Positions 9,401 to 20,768 of a stretch of 64,000 nt of DNA are shown piece by piece; within the stretch, counting starts at the first letter, position 1; each line of letters begins with the position of its first letter. Under the pieces are notes generated by a model, which saw only the letters and a list, made by a program, of their open reading frames with translations, did no database searches and was not told where the DNA came from. Origin of the DNA: Hydractinia symbiolongicarpus (Eukaryota > Cnidaria > Hydrozoa > Anthoathecata > Hydractiniidae). The translations under genes were made by a program, and so were the position numbers. The stretch lies in NCBI RefSeq assembly GCF_029227915.1, contig NC_079877.1, forward strand, positions 3,906,001 to 3,970,000. The letters are read 5' to 3'.

Positions 9401-12292
9401 TCTTTAATTTAAGTATGCAAAATCTTTAACATATTTCCAATCAGAAATTCCGTACTTTAAAGAGGTAATAATAATGGCAAGTAGCTGTGATGTGTGTGGC
9501 CAAAAAAGCAATGAAATTAAATCTGGAGGTTAGTACTCAGTGTTTTAATCTTTATTACGATATCTGATACCCTTTATTTGATTCCTAATGTTTACTTAAC
9601 TGTTAAAAAATTCAACATTGCAATTGATATTTCTCTTGTAGGTGCTACCGAACCCTTAGGTTCTAAAATTACATTTAAAATGACAGAGACTACAGATCTT
9701 TCAAGAGATGTGTTGGCAGTAAGTTAGTTTTCGTTGAATTTCACTGTCGCATGATAAGTTCCTTTTGATTTTACCTTTTTTTTGACATTTTAATAAGTTT
9801 TTCATTTTTCTTTGACATTTTAAAGGCCATTTTCCACCTTCCGGAATTATCCGCGTAACAAACATTCTTTTTGGGCACATGCACATTACAATTTTAAGGG
9901 AAGAAAATACGTGTCAAAAAAGACTTCACTTTTCTTTTTTCTGCTGTGTTGTTTTGCGGAAAATTTGTGTTTCTAGGAACCAATCGAATATCTTTTTTTT
10001 TTCATATCATAAAACATTTTTTCGGAGAAACTTAGTTGAAGAGGCTATAAAGCGGCTTAAGTAAGATATCCCATTGGTGATGCCCACCATCCTTGCACGT
10101 TTGAAATAACATTGAGTAAAAAGCAAACCATCCAGAAGGTTAACGTACAAGAAATAATACTAACATTGAATTTAAAAGAAAATAACTAGCTAGCTAGGTT
10201 GTTTTCAGTTATAATTGGGGGTCAGTATGATATTTAAGATGATTTAAGATGTTCTTTTTTGTCTTCATTTTAAACTTCTTCCCCGGTCCAATAAATTTAG
10301 TTATTTTCATTCCGCGAGCGTTTTTCGTGAAATTGAAAGCAGTCTGAAAGTTTGCCAGTTTGTTACATACATTAGTCTTCTTCTGGCGTAATTTTCATCA
10401 AATTTTTTCTTTAGTCACAAACCTGCACTATCCGAATACCAGAGCTAGATATTGACATAAATCATTCGAGTATGGGTGGAAAATTTACGACCTTAGAAGG
10501 TCTTTTTGTAAACATGAAAGAACAGGTAATCGCTTTTATTGTTATTGTTGTTTACGTTAAACATGGTAGAAAAGCAGCTGCAACGAAGAATAAAATAAAA
10601 CAAAAATATTAATAAGCCCGGTTTGTTTATAAATAAGAAAAAAATTGAAGTGTTAGTTTGTTTATTTGTTTGTTGTTCGGTCGAGCTGTTTTTGTTTCAG
10701 TTTAACTCTAGTTCGGTTTTTGTGCAACTGTTGCCTAATTACCAGTCAAACATTAAAAAACTATTTCTTTAAGGTCGCTTGCCATTAGAGTCAGTAATTA
10801 TTGTGCAACATGTTTTCCAATAAAGTCGTACGATTGATTTTTATCAATTTTTATCTTAATAATGTAAACCGACGTTTATGTGGTATGCACAACTGCGTGA
10901 ACCTGTCACATGAAAGCATGGCTGAGCCTCCCCACCCAAGACTTCTGCAGTGAACACTGAGTAGCATAAGGGTTCATAATTTATTAATTTTCACGTTTAG
11001 CTTGGACAAATATTTCCATTTGCAATGGGTGATAGCGCGCCTGAAAATAATCAAATTAAAAATACAATTAACAAGTTAGATAAGGTATGTTATGCTTAGT
11101 TATTAAAAGTTTATAAATATTAGCAAAAAGTATTTTCGCGGAGAAGGACTCAAAGAGCACAATTCAACGTAATAAATTATTTTTATTGAGGACTCAAATT
11201 TATTTAATTGTTATGAAAGTTCGCTGTTTGACTGTTAAAACCTAATACTGCTTTTTTGCGATTTAAAGCTAAAAATAAGTTAAATCTGTGAATTTTATTT
11301 ATTTATTTTTTTTATTTATTTTATTTTATTGACTCACTTATTTTTGTTAGGCAATAAGTGGCGATTTATTTCTTACCGTGATACTTGATGATCCAGTTGG
11401 CAATTCTTATTTACAGGTAGGCTGCACGTGATTTTTGTTTTGTGTTGCTGCATACTTTACGCTATGTAATTTTATATTGCGCGAATTATTAACACGTGGA
11501 TTTGATCATAAGTAAGGTAATTGATTAATCATTTCTGATGACGACAGCACTTTTAGAAAGATTGCTTCCGTCTGAGCTAATTGAGAAAAAATATATTCAT
11601 TTAATTCGTAATTTTTATTTATTTGTATTTTTTTAACTTCTAAACAAATACAGAGAAACCTTTGGTGTAAAAAAACTGTTTATCTTAGCTAACATTTTTT
11701 TAATTCGCTTTGCTCAACCGTTTTTCTTCTAAACTCTAACCCCTCGTAACCAAATAAGATTGGTTGCAATTATCTATTTTCCGAAAAGAAACCATATAGA
11801 AACTGCATAATTCTAAGTTCAAGTAAGGCAGTTACGTTTTGATTTTTAAAGAAACCTTTTAAAGGGCGGGCGGGCGGGCGGGCGGGCGGGGTTTCTTTTC
11901 AACTTTTTACTGCTCTTAATCAACTTGTAAGAAGGGTAGGAGTTGTTATAAACGTTAAGACTGGAACTAGTGTGCTCTGTAACGGCACAACGAATATAAC
12001 CCAAGAAAAATAAATACGAAAATAAATTAATCAATTTAGTATGTTTGTGGCAAAAAAGGTGCCCTCCTTATATATTCAAATTTTCATCAATGCAAATGGT
12101 GCAATGTTTTTTTTTATATTTTTGCCACAAACACGTTCTCCCCCATATTGTGTTATGTTCCGAATTTTGGTATTTTAGAACACATGGGCGCCTGATGCCG
12201 ATCCAAATCTAACAATCGAAAAATACGAAAGAACAGAAGAACAAAATGCAGAATTTGGCATTTCCGACATGCGCACTGAAAATTATATATGA
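6498..12292 (+). CDS. ZPR1: Zinc finger protein ZPR1
   Basis: ZPR1 binds eEF1A and, in vertebrates, SMN-containing complexes and inactive EGF receptor, and it moves between cytoplasm and nucleus. Spliced product: 440 aa (human 459). Exons: 6498-6605, 6921-7082, 7204-7294, 7368-7438, 7778-8039, 8583-8608, 8978-9044, 9445-9528, 9642-9718, 10415-10525, 11001-11084, 11351-11416, 12179-12292. Both ZPR1 modules are intact. Zinc finger 1 uses C30, C33, C59 and C62, followed by [12 protein letters not shown] just after its first pair. Zinc finger 2 uses C248, C251, C277 and C280, with [11 protein letters not shown]. Each module is followed by an A/B domain ending in [11 protein letters not shown] or [15 protein letters not shown]. 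Exon 6 is only 26 nt. I chose ATG 6498, after an acceptor-like AG, over the upstream in-frame ATG 6462, because the downstream start matches the family's N-terminus. All junctions keep frame. Confidence 0.96.
7503..7537. repeat. Poly-C followed by poly-A tract in ZPR1 intron 4
   Basis: About ten C residues are followed by a long A run. It lies inside an intron and its length is probably unstable. Confidence 0.8.
9045..9444 (+). other. Candidate U12-type (minor spliceosome) intron, ZPR1 intron 7
   Basis: The donor reads GTATCTTTTT, one mismatch from the U12 consensus GTATCCTTT. ATCTTTAAC, close to the U12 branch consensus TTCCTTAAC, ends 14 nt before the terminal AG. That spacing is typical of U12 introns, and no strong polypyrimidine tract follows. 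The junction also restores the conserved reading MKVLQIPYFKE. A donor seven bases upstream (GTATTA) would break the frame with this acceptor. Confidence 0.65.
11864..11891 (+). repeat. (GGGC)n run, potential G-quadruplex
   Basis: Six or more GGGC units lie in the last ZPR1 intron. They are flanked by AAAGAAACC on the left and GGTTTCTTT on the right, so the G-run could sit in the loop of a 9-bp stem. G-quadruplex formation is inferred from the regular G3 runs. Confidence 0.7.
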
Positions 12293-12305
12293 CACACATT
12301 CTAAA

Positions 12306-12311
12306 AATAAA
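12306..12311 (+). terminator. ZPR1 polyadenylation signal
   Basis: AATAAA lies 14 nt after the ZPR1 stop codon, implying a very short 3'UTR if used. A second A/T-rich signal-like stretch follows near 12340. Confidence 0.6.
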
Positions 12312-12319
12312 TGTATTTC

Positions 12320-15055
12320 TTTTTATAACTTTTTCTTTTTATAAATAACCTTTCCTTGCCTAACAAAATACCGGGTTTGGGATAAAAATGGTAAAGAATG
12401 TTAATATTTCTGAATTTAGATGTGACTATGGAGGTTGACAACCTTTGATGTTCACCTCTTTTTTCAGTTAATTGTGAAGCGAAGTGTTCGGCTTCTGCGA
12501 AAAAAAAAATTCGTTGCTTACATTTTCTTGCTTATGGTTAGTGGTGGTACGCACAATATTGAGGTGTAGATGACACCTTAAGTTAATTAATTTTCGCGAA
12601 ATTTAATTTACGCAAATTTTAATTTTTTCGCAAAAATATGTCTGCAAATCTGGAAAATTACTAGAAATGATTTATACCCTAATATTAATCTTTTCTCATA
12701 CTTAACTATGCTCTTGTGGCTTTGTATCTTCGCAAATTATCGGACATGGGCCTTTTCGCTAAAACTCAGATGGAGATTGTAATGCTCGTATTAACAACCT
12801 TAGTCCTGAGACGATATTAGATGAAAAAAGAAGCTGAAGAATTTCAACGCGTAATTTGTAAAACGAAATGCGTGGTTTCTATGCATGAAATTTATATAAA
12901 GCTGTATTCATTGAGATAAGAATGATTACAAAGAAGTAAACAGAACTGCTTGTCTCAGATTGCTGTTTTCCAGAAGAGCTTAAAATAAATTATCATTAGA
13001 GAATTTTTCTTTTTCGCAGATGAGACAAGGCATGAATGAACTTAAAGGTAATACTGAGAAGTTTCATGCAGATTAGTATTCCTTGTTTGTTTAAAATCTG
13101 TTGTTGGGTACGTTTAGAAATAAAACTGTTATGAGATGGTGAATATACGGAACTCCTTCAAGAAACAGAGCAACCAAAAATTAACAATGTGCGCCAACCA
13201 TGTTGCAAGTATACTTAAAATATTACACCAGAAGTTCAAATGATTGGGGTAATAATTAGCTAAAGGCTGAACAATGGACCATCGCTGGCCTTCATCTTTT
13301 TTTCTACGGGACAGATTTTTAATTTAAGCAGTTGTGACCACGTATTAAAAATGGTGTCGTGTTAGAGGTGTTCGAAATGTAGTTTATAAACATCAATTAT
13401 CAAACGTAGAATGACATTTATCTTATTGTAATTAAGGGATAAATTAATTTAATTTATACATAAGAACAAAACTATATGGTACTTGTAATGATATTTAGCT
13501 TCGGTTATGAAGTTACGCTTGTTATTACTAGTACGAAGTACTCAACATTTTTATTGTGTTGGATAGGTTTTAGAAACGTGCTCATTTTTTTTTACTTTCT
13601 GGTAATGACTGGTATTTTTTGCAGTTTTGCCATTCGCAAAAGTTTCTTACTCCTAAATGTTATACACTTTATTTATTAAACATTGTTTACCTACTTAAAA
13701 AAACGTCCCCAAAAATTGTTTAGTCATTATTTATTTGGGTAAGTTTAGTATGTAAATGGTTTATTTTCAAAGTATTTATTTCATTTACTATTATTTTTTA
13801 CTTATTCCCCCTAAACAAATTCTTAAGCAAATAAAATTTTGGTAATTTTAGGCGCGACTGTTTAAATGTAGCCTTGTTTATAAAAAAGGTTTATAGACTG
13901 ATGATGATCTACTTTTTTAAGAAAAGATTTTTCCAGTTTCTTGCACTGATTAAAAGTGCGTTGTCTGATAAAGCAGAAAACAGAGGATGTTGAAGTTCCT
14001 TTACATTTACAATAACACACTGTCATCTTTACAAACATTGTTATCAATCATTGTTATCATTCGATCAGTTTTATTGACCATGACCAATAATGACCATTAA
14101 AAATAATCGTGTATACCATAGAGATATAGTAATATGAGATAAAATTATAAGATATAATAATCTCTATGTGTATACGCGACAAAATGGTAAAATTTACCCT
14201 TTTTCACCAATGTTCACATAAAATGAATAGTTAAGGCTGAGACACTCGCTTTTACAATCATTGTTTTTGATCAATGCAGTTAAGCATGATTAATGGTCAC
14301 ATACTGTAGGACCGACGAATTGAATGTGGAGGGACCAATATATTTACTAAGGATGGTCCCTTCATGGTTTGGGCCGCCTTAAAAAATGTTTGAAATTTCA
14401 GATCACCAAGTTTATTTTGTTGACTAAAATATTGTTTTTGAAGTCGGCTCTGGAGATGTATGCTTTGGATAACTTTATTTGAATCTTTACTTAAATTAAC
14501 TTACATTTTTATATCGTGTCTCCATTTGGTTTATACTTGTGAAGGTAAAATAATGGTCGCAGATGTCAAAGTTCATTTTTTTACATTAATTCTTTACGAT
14601 GAACTTTGTTCAAAATGGTTTCTTCATTTCTCACATCAGGAAATATCTAGGACTGAATAGGTTTTATGCTGTTTGTTCTAAAAAAAATTTATTGAATAAA
14701 TGAACAATTAAGAAGATGTTATTTAAAGTAGTATGTCGCAGATGGTCAGTTGACGATAATAATTTGGGAAACATGTTGGTAGCTACTTGTTGAGAAAGAT
14801 TAAAATTAAGATAAGTGATATGCCACCGAATATTTTGCTTTTTGTTTATCGTTCTTATTGTTTCCATTGTTTGTTTATTTCCTATTGCTTGTTTGTTTGT
14901 TTGTTTGTTACCCATCATGTAACTCTGTATAAGAAGTAGGACACTAAAAAATGTGCGTTAAAAGCTTAGGAAGTTAAAATTGACTTTTATTGTGTGTTTC
15001 TGCACGCATGTGCAGAAGCAATTCGCAAGAATAGTCCAAGAGCAATCGGCGTCAG
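12320..15055. other. Intergenic, AT-rich
   Basis: I see no supported gene. Near 12590-12640 there is a TTTCGCGAAAT-rich block resembling others at 16015 and 56630-56720, probably a repeat family. The hydrophobic open frame at 13476-13679 reflects AT-rich codons and is not called. Confidence 0.5.
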
Positions 15056-15059
15056 AGAG

Positions 15060-15198
15060 CAATATGAAATACTAGTCCATGGCCCGTGGAAAAATCCACG
15101 GGTTAGCCCGTTCTTTTTATACCGCATTGCGTGCGTCTCCCTACTTGCTCTACCATTTTGAGTGACAGACATACAGACGTATACGAGTACTATAAAAT
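15060..15198 (+). mobile_element. MITE family A, copy 1
   Basis: Shared landmarks of this family are ACTAGT near one end, GCCCGTGGAAAAATCCACGG, ATACCGCATTGCGTGC, ACTTGCTC-ACCATTTT, GACAGACAKACAGACG, GTATACG and a TA-rich end. Copies occur at 15060, 27690 (minus), 40290, 56750 and 58200. The ends are short, imperfect and TA-rich inverted repeats. There is no transposase, so it is non-autonomous. Confidence 0.75.
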
Positions 15199-15199
15199 A

Positions 15200-17790
15200 G
15201 ATTGTTCGTCGAAGGAATCTACCTCAAAAAAAAATTCCATAGGTAGTTATTGGTCTAAATGTACTGCATATTTAATTGGACAACATGACAACATTTTCTT
15301 CTAATGCAATTGTTCACAAAGCAAGTGTTTTTAGATAAACATTTCACCATGATGTAATTTCTTCTAAAGCAGTTGTAAAAGAGCTTTATTCGTTTACTTT
15401 ATGAGATTTTTTATAAGGTCTCAGGTTTTGGTCCCTTTCACATTACCAGAAGTGGCAATTATCTTTCCAGAAATAGCATTTTGTCATTATGGTGACAAAA
15501 CCAGAAATCTGATGATGTCAGTAACAACGAATTTGTCAGTTTATCAGGACACAGTAAAAATCAGTAATTACAAAAGAGGTGCAGACGAATGCCGTGGTGA
15601 CAAAAAGAAAACACAGAAGACAGCCGTAACAACAACAAATGCGTTCTTGAAGTGCTATAAATAATTTATGATAATACTCGCTTTAACCGGATTTGTTTTG
15701 TGTACAATATTCTCAATGCTAGTTTACGATATTCATATATCTTACGATTACAAATTATAATATGCTCTACGCACTGTAACCTGCATACTTACCACAATAT
15801 AACATTTTGCGCATAGTGATCCATATTACGTCATTCATTGGTGTCACACATGAGTTACTTCTTAATTAAGTTTCTTGCGTGTTGGCCTAAACAAACAGTC
15901 AAGGATGCATTTTAATTCAGTTGGGATTAGTTATGCTGATAATGTGACATATTCAGGCAATTTTAAGAGAAATTTAGGAAATAATGTACCCGATTTTGAC
16001 GATTTTTTTTTTTTAAATTCGCGAAATTAAACCATTGTAATAAATCATTAAAGAGCTAGTTCATTCACAAAAAGAAATCCATGTATGTATTTTTTTTTTT
16101 TTAATTTAATAAGTAAAATCAAAAGAACCACGATTCTCATTAAAACTTAGAGATGAAACCAATCAAATTTCTTTAACACCTTTTATATCTTTACATTTAA
16201 CACCTTATTGTTTAAGATTTTTAAAGTAAAGAACCCATGATAGTCTCCTCCCTTGGCTCCTTTGTACGTGATATCAAAAAAGGTGAAAAGCAGACCACGA
16301 AAAAATCAAATCATTGGTAAAAGTATGATTCAAGAAAATAAATGCACGCTAAATAAAAAAAAAAAATGACTGGCAAAAATCAAATCAAAGTGTAAATTCC
16401 TCTTCTTAGGGTGGTACGTTTTCTTCATTTAGTATGCACCAGGGTTTTGCTGATTGCATCAGAAAAAATGGTAAACACAATTGACTAACTATTGACGTAA
16501 AACCAGTGATCGATGAACATATACATCTAAATATTATATAAGAAATTAAAAATGTATTGTATGAAAAGTTATTAAAAATGCAAAGCGGCGTGACGGTATA
16601 TGAGACAGTCATTCATGGCAATGTTTCCGTGTTATTTGGCAACGTTGTGAACAGGTGTCAGAACGCGTAGAATAAATAATTTTTATTGATACACTATGAT
16701 GCTCTGTTTTTAATCGACTCGACACTTCGCACACAAAAATATTCTATACGCAACTTGACTGTTGATCTGATACTCGACTGGATTAATAACATTGTTAGAG
16801 GTGTATTTTAAAAACTGCAGCTCAACCAGAATTTCTTGCGCATAATACTAGAATCGCTTAAAAATCTAGGTATTTTAATTTTTTTTTTCCTTAGAAACAT
16901 AATAGAATACCTAATTTCGTGATTAGACTGTGAAGCAAGCCAGGGTCGTTCGGTTGGATAATGTTTTTGTTTTAAGAAATAATGAAAACAAAACAAAATA
17001 AGAAGCGAAAACGTAAACGAAACTGTACGCCATATCTGGGAAAGTGCTTGTTATATGGAACAAGAAGACCAAAGTTATAAAATACATGCTCACGAAATAA
17101 ACGTGTAAGGAACCTTATAGTAACGTTCGCTGAATTTCTTCTTCACAAATATCTCTGCTCAACAACAGATGAAAAAAAACTTATAATGAAATATTTAAAT
17201 ATTTAAATAAATTCATTCAAAATTTTTGTCAGTTTAATGTTAAGGTTATTTTCTCTTTACCAACTGATGTAATAGAATTATTTTCTGTTTTTGCTCTATT
17301 TTTTTGCTATTTTTTGCTTTTTTTTCTTATTTTCGTGTTCACAGCTTCTCCAGTTTCGGCATGATAACTTTAATTAATTCCCTAGGACTAACAACAATCT
17401 CGTCCCTAAGAATTCTCCCTCTAATATGTAACTAGCGGAAGAAGTAGAGCCAGCACGCATATCGAAAAATGAAAAATACTTAGGGGACGGGATTGGGACT
17501 TACAAAAATGTTTTAGTATAGCGTCCCACCTATTGGGTAATGGTAATTCATCAGCAATATAGTAGAAAAACAGAGGTTGTTTTTAAAACATTGAAATTAT
17601 TTAAATAATGTTTCTAAAATAAAGCTTTTACATACTTTCTTAGGTTCCTTTTCTTGTGAGTTAAAAACTTTGAAACATTCTTTGGAACTGTTAGCTAATG
17701 ACTCATCTTGTATATTGTATTTATATAATTAAAAGTGATCTAGTAAACCTGTTTCTCTCCATCGCTTGTAATTGAAAATCATAAAGCAGT
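15200..17790. other. Intergenic, AT-rich
   Basis: No supported gene. The 87-codon frame at 15401-15664 has no recognisable domain. This interval should include the upstream control region of the GPCR gene. Confidence 0.45.
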
Positions 17791-17791
17791 A

Positions 17792-17830
17792 AATGATTAG
17801 CACTACATTAGTAATGTAGTGCTAATCATT
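17792..17830. promoter_or_regulatory. Perfect 19-bp palindrome before the GPCR start
   Basis: AATGATTAGCACTACATTA (17792-17810) and its exact reverse complement (17812-17830) are separated by a single G. It ends 47 nt before the GPCR ATG. It could be a transcription-factor dimer site, a cruciform, or a foldback in the 5'UTR. Function is inferred only from position. Confidence 0.7.
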
Positions 17831-17877
17831 ATTTTTAGTTGGCATTTCAAACTCTTATTTTTAGGTCCTCGCTCAAC

Positions 17878-19146
17878 ATGGATGCGCAAGATTTTGTGTT
17901 GATTGTTGGATTTAGTTGCGTATTCTTTTTTGGTGTAATTGGCAACTCGATGGTTTGTTTTGTTTTTCACAGGAAGAAACGGAATAGAGATATATATGAA
18001 CCAGAAGGGCAGGAAAGACACAATTTTGAACGTTTGATTTTTTCCTTGGCAATTGTGGATTTAATATCAAGTATTATTAATCCAAGTGTCTTCACATACT
18101 GGCAGGTAACGCATTACGAAGCATGGCATTTTGGGAGGTTTTTGTGCAAATTGATACCAAGTTTAAATGCTATTTCCATAAACATTTCCATTGGCTTTAT
18201 TCTACTGATTACAGTAGGGCGGTGCCGTAGTATTTGTTCTCCGTTTAAAACACCGTTTACGTCAAAGCAAACTTGTTTGTTTTCGGTCACGGTGTGTTTG
18301 CTGTCTGTTTTATTAGAAACACCGTATGCTTTTCAAACAGATTTGATGCCACTTTCAACAGCTAAATATTTATGCCCTATGACGTCATACACTCAGTTCC
18401 AGCGTGCTAACTCACATCGTTTTCTCACGGACCCTACCCATAATTCTTTAAAACTAAAAAATGCATCACCAATAAAAATATTCGATTTTAAAGTGTACAA
18501 GATATGCAATGACGTGTATAAAAACAATATCTCAGTAGATACAGCTAGGACAAATCCATATTACATAGAATCGTACAAAAGCAATGTCCTAAACCAAAAT
18601 TTCATTAATATCTCAAAAAACTGTCGCCTTCATTGCTCGCACTATTCAGTGACGTGTTACGCTGACAAGAATTTGATTTACACAAAAACGGAATTCAGTT
18701 TGACAATTGTTCGGGATTTGACATTTATTTTAGCTCTTTTTATTTCCAATTATCTAATATATAGAGAATTAAACAAAAAAACAAGCAAAGTTCCATTGTA
18801 TACAATTCAAGAACAGAAGAAAATTCTAACGCTTCTTATAAGTATGGCGTTTGTGTTCACGCTTTTCGTGTTCCCAAAAGATATATTCTATTTGATCTAC
18901 ACTGGTTGTTATATCTATGGTTGGAACATGCCACTTGGTGTGGCAACAACTATAAACAGTTATTTGAAGTTGCTTCAAGTCTTCAACAGTGTTTGCAATC
19001 CATTCATATACGCGAAGCTACACGCAACGTTCAAAAGAAAACTCAAATCTTATCGTCACACATCGTCAAGAAAAAACAACGATATATTGCTACGAAAGTG
19101 TGATGAGTTACCAGTAGCAGATAAGAATATGGTACATAGATTATAA
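17878..19146 (+). CDS. Class A (rhodopsin-like) G-protein-coupled receptor, orphan
   Basis: A single-exon, 422-aa seven-helix receptor. I chose the ATG at 17878 because no ATG lies upstream in frame and a TTTTTAG acceptor-like site ends 13 nt before it. TM1 carries GVIGNS (N23, position 1.50). TM2 has LAIVDL (D61, 2.50). C90 is the conserved 3.25 disulphide cysteine. The DRY motif is replaced by GRC, with R115 kept. TM4 (about 130-152) lacks the usual tryptophan. TM6 keeps F and P in FTLFVFP but lacks the toggle tryptophan. TM7 ends NPFIY (374-378). The second extracellular loop, about residues 153-274, is roughly 120 residues, against the usual 20-40. The basic C-tail is about 45 residues. 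Class A membership is firm. The ligand is unknown, and it belongs to no subfamily I recognise. Confidence 0.9.
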   Translation: MDAQDFVLIVGFSCVFFFGVIGNSMVCFVFHRKKRNRDIYEPEGQERHNFERLIFSLAIVDLISSIINPSVFTYWQVTHYEAWHFGRFLCKLIPSLNAISINISIGFILLITVGRCRSICSPFKTPFTSKQTCLFSVTVCLLSVLLETPYAFQTDLMPLSTAKYLCPMTSYTQFQRANSHRFLTDPTHNSLKLKNASPIKIFDFKVYKICNDVYKNNISVDTARTNPYYIESYKSNVLNQNFINISKNCRLHCSHYSVTCYADKNLIYTKTEFSLTIVRDLTFILALFISNYLIYRELNKKTSKVPLYTIQEQKKILTLLISMAFVFTLFVFPKDIFYLIYTGCYIYGWNMPLGVATTINSYLKLLQVFNSVCNPFIYAKLHATFKRKLKSYRHTSSRKNNDILLRKCDELPVADKNMVHRL

Positions 19147-19150
19147 TAAA
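19145..19150 (+). terminator. AATAAA overlapping the GPCR stop codon
   Basis: The sequence TTATAATAAA places a canonical polyadenylation hexamer across the TAA stop. If used, the 3'UTR would be about 20 nt. Usage is unproven. Confidence 0.4.
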
Positions 19151-19203
19151 AAGTTTGTGGGAAATTTATGTAGAGTTTTCCAAAAACGTACTGAAACCTT
19201 CTC

Positions 19204-19271
19204 AATCTGGTTTCCAGGTTTTTTTTTCTGATATGTGGAAAGCGAAAAAGAAGCCCTGGGGACGAAATTGG
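19204..19271. mobile_element. MITE family B, copy 1 (68 bp)
   Basis: Imperfect inverted ends (CAATCTGGTTTCCAGG and the complement of CCTGGGGACGAAATTG) resemble the ends of the element at 59721-59825. The direct repeat GAAACCTTCTC flanks both sides (19193-19203 and 19271-19281) and includes the target-site duplication. The element lies 57 bp downstream of the GPCR stop. Confidence 0.7.
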
Positions 19272-19284
19272 AAACCTTCTCCGT

Positions 19285-20760
19285 TAAAGAATTATAAGTT
19301 ATCAATTACCAAGGATTTAAACTGATGTATTTTTTGTAACAAATTGCATATAACATCCTTTACTAAAATAAAAATATTAGCATACAGCTTATAATAAAAG
19401 CCATACGAAATTTCGTCGACGTTTAACAAATGTAATAAAATTGAACAAAGAAAACTTTGTCGTTTCGAACCTACCACTTACCAAGTACTTGCATTTCTTT
19501 GTTGTCTGTAAATTCGCCTTAAGCAAATTTTACATTTTAAGGTGTGCATTTATTAAGAACAAGCGTTAAAATTAGAGGGGCATTTGTTTAAAAAATGAAT
19601 AAATTTGGAACAGTTTTTGCAAGACGACAAACAACACAAAAGAGAAATGTAATATTGAATTGATGTCCATATATTAATCTTCATCCCCCTCTTGGACGAC
19701 TTATATTCTCATCGCCGGTTTGCTCTATAAGTCCTAAGTCGGTTGATTTGAATGGGTTAGTTCTGAATCTATTAATAATAAATTGGGAGTGGTCCCCATG
19801 AAGGGGATCAAAATAACTGGGAAGTTTTAAAGATTCCACCCAAAAGACTGACTGCTCATCCTCTCCGACGTAACTAAGTTACATTAATCGCTAGGAAGTA
19901 CGTATAGCATCGCTTTAGGATGCTTGCCACACAAGCCAATTGGGGTGAGTAGGTAGATTCGAATGGACTGACAACACTATATTTACAGTGCACTGGAGTG
20001 GAGACTCGAACCTGACTCGAATCTGATAGATAGTTCTTTTTCAAACCATTTAAATTTCCGTTACATTTTACTCCAAATACTATATTTTAATCATTAAAAC
20101 CTTGAAGATTAAACTAAACAGTTGATCCAATTTTCTTTAAGTGAAACTAAGAGATAAAATCTCTTTTGGTGTATTTTATTTACATGATTTTTTCTATCAA
20201 TTTGCAGGATTTGTATCATGGAATTTTCGGAATGAGCCAAAATCAAAGACGTCTAGCACCCCTCTAGAGTTCATTTATTCTTTTCTTTTTGGGATATTGA
20301 GTGGTAATTTGTAATGTTAACTTCATCATGCACAACTGGGGAGGGGTTTGGGAAGAAGAATAAGAAAACTTCAAACCACTGGTCTTTTTGTTTCGCAGGA
20401 CCCTCATTGATAACAGTTTCTATTAGGAACTGAAGAGGCTATGTTTGGTAAATAATAGTAATAATTAGTAATTCTTTTTTAAACTTATTCCCTCCTCTCT
20501 CACCTTCCACCTGTCAAAATATGCTTTAACTGGAAAAAAGGTTGTAAAAATTCTTTACTTGTTTACTTTGGTTACTTCTATTGTAAAACAAAATAGAACA
20601 TAAAAAATATTTTAGAGTTTTTTTTTATGCTACCATTTAGAGATAATAAAAAAGATAAAATAACAGATGCGAATTAAAAACAATTTTTAAAATTTTAATT
20701 CTCAATAAGAGACTCCTCTTTTTTGTTGTCCCGTATAAACTCTAGACAAGATGGTACTAC
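19285..20760. other. Intergenic interval
   Basis: No supported gene or element end. AT-rich with scattered chance ORFs. Confidence 0.45.
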
Positions 20761-20768
20761 TGAACTTT

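Noticed and set aside
13018-13050. Mini-exon with TTTTTCGCAG|ATG...AAAG|GTAATA signals
   Set aside because: Only 28 nt, with no neighbouring exon I could connect. Good splice signals of this size occur by chance in AT-rich DNA.
13476-13679. 67-codon hydrophobic ORF as a membrane protein
   Set aside because: Composition follows from T-rich codons. No start context, neighbour or motif supports it.
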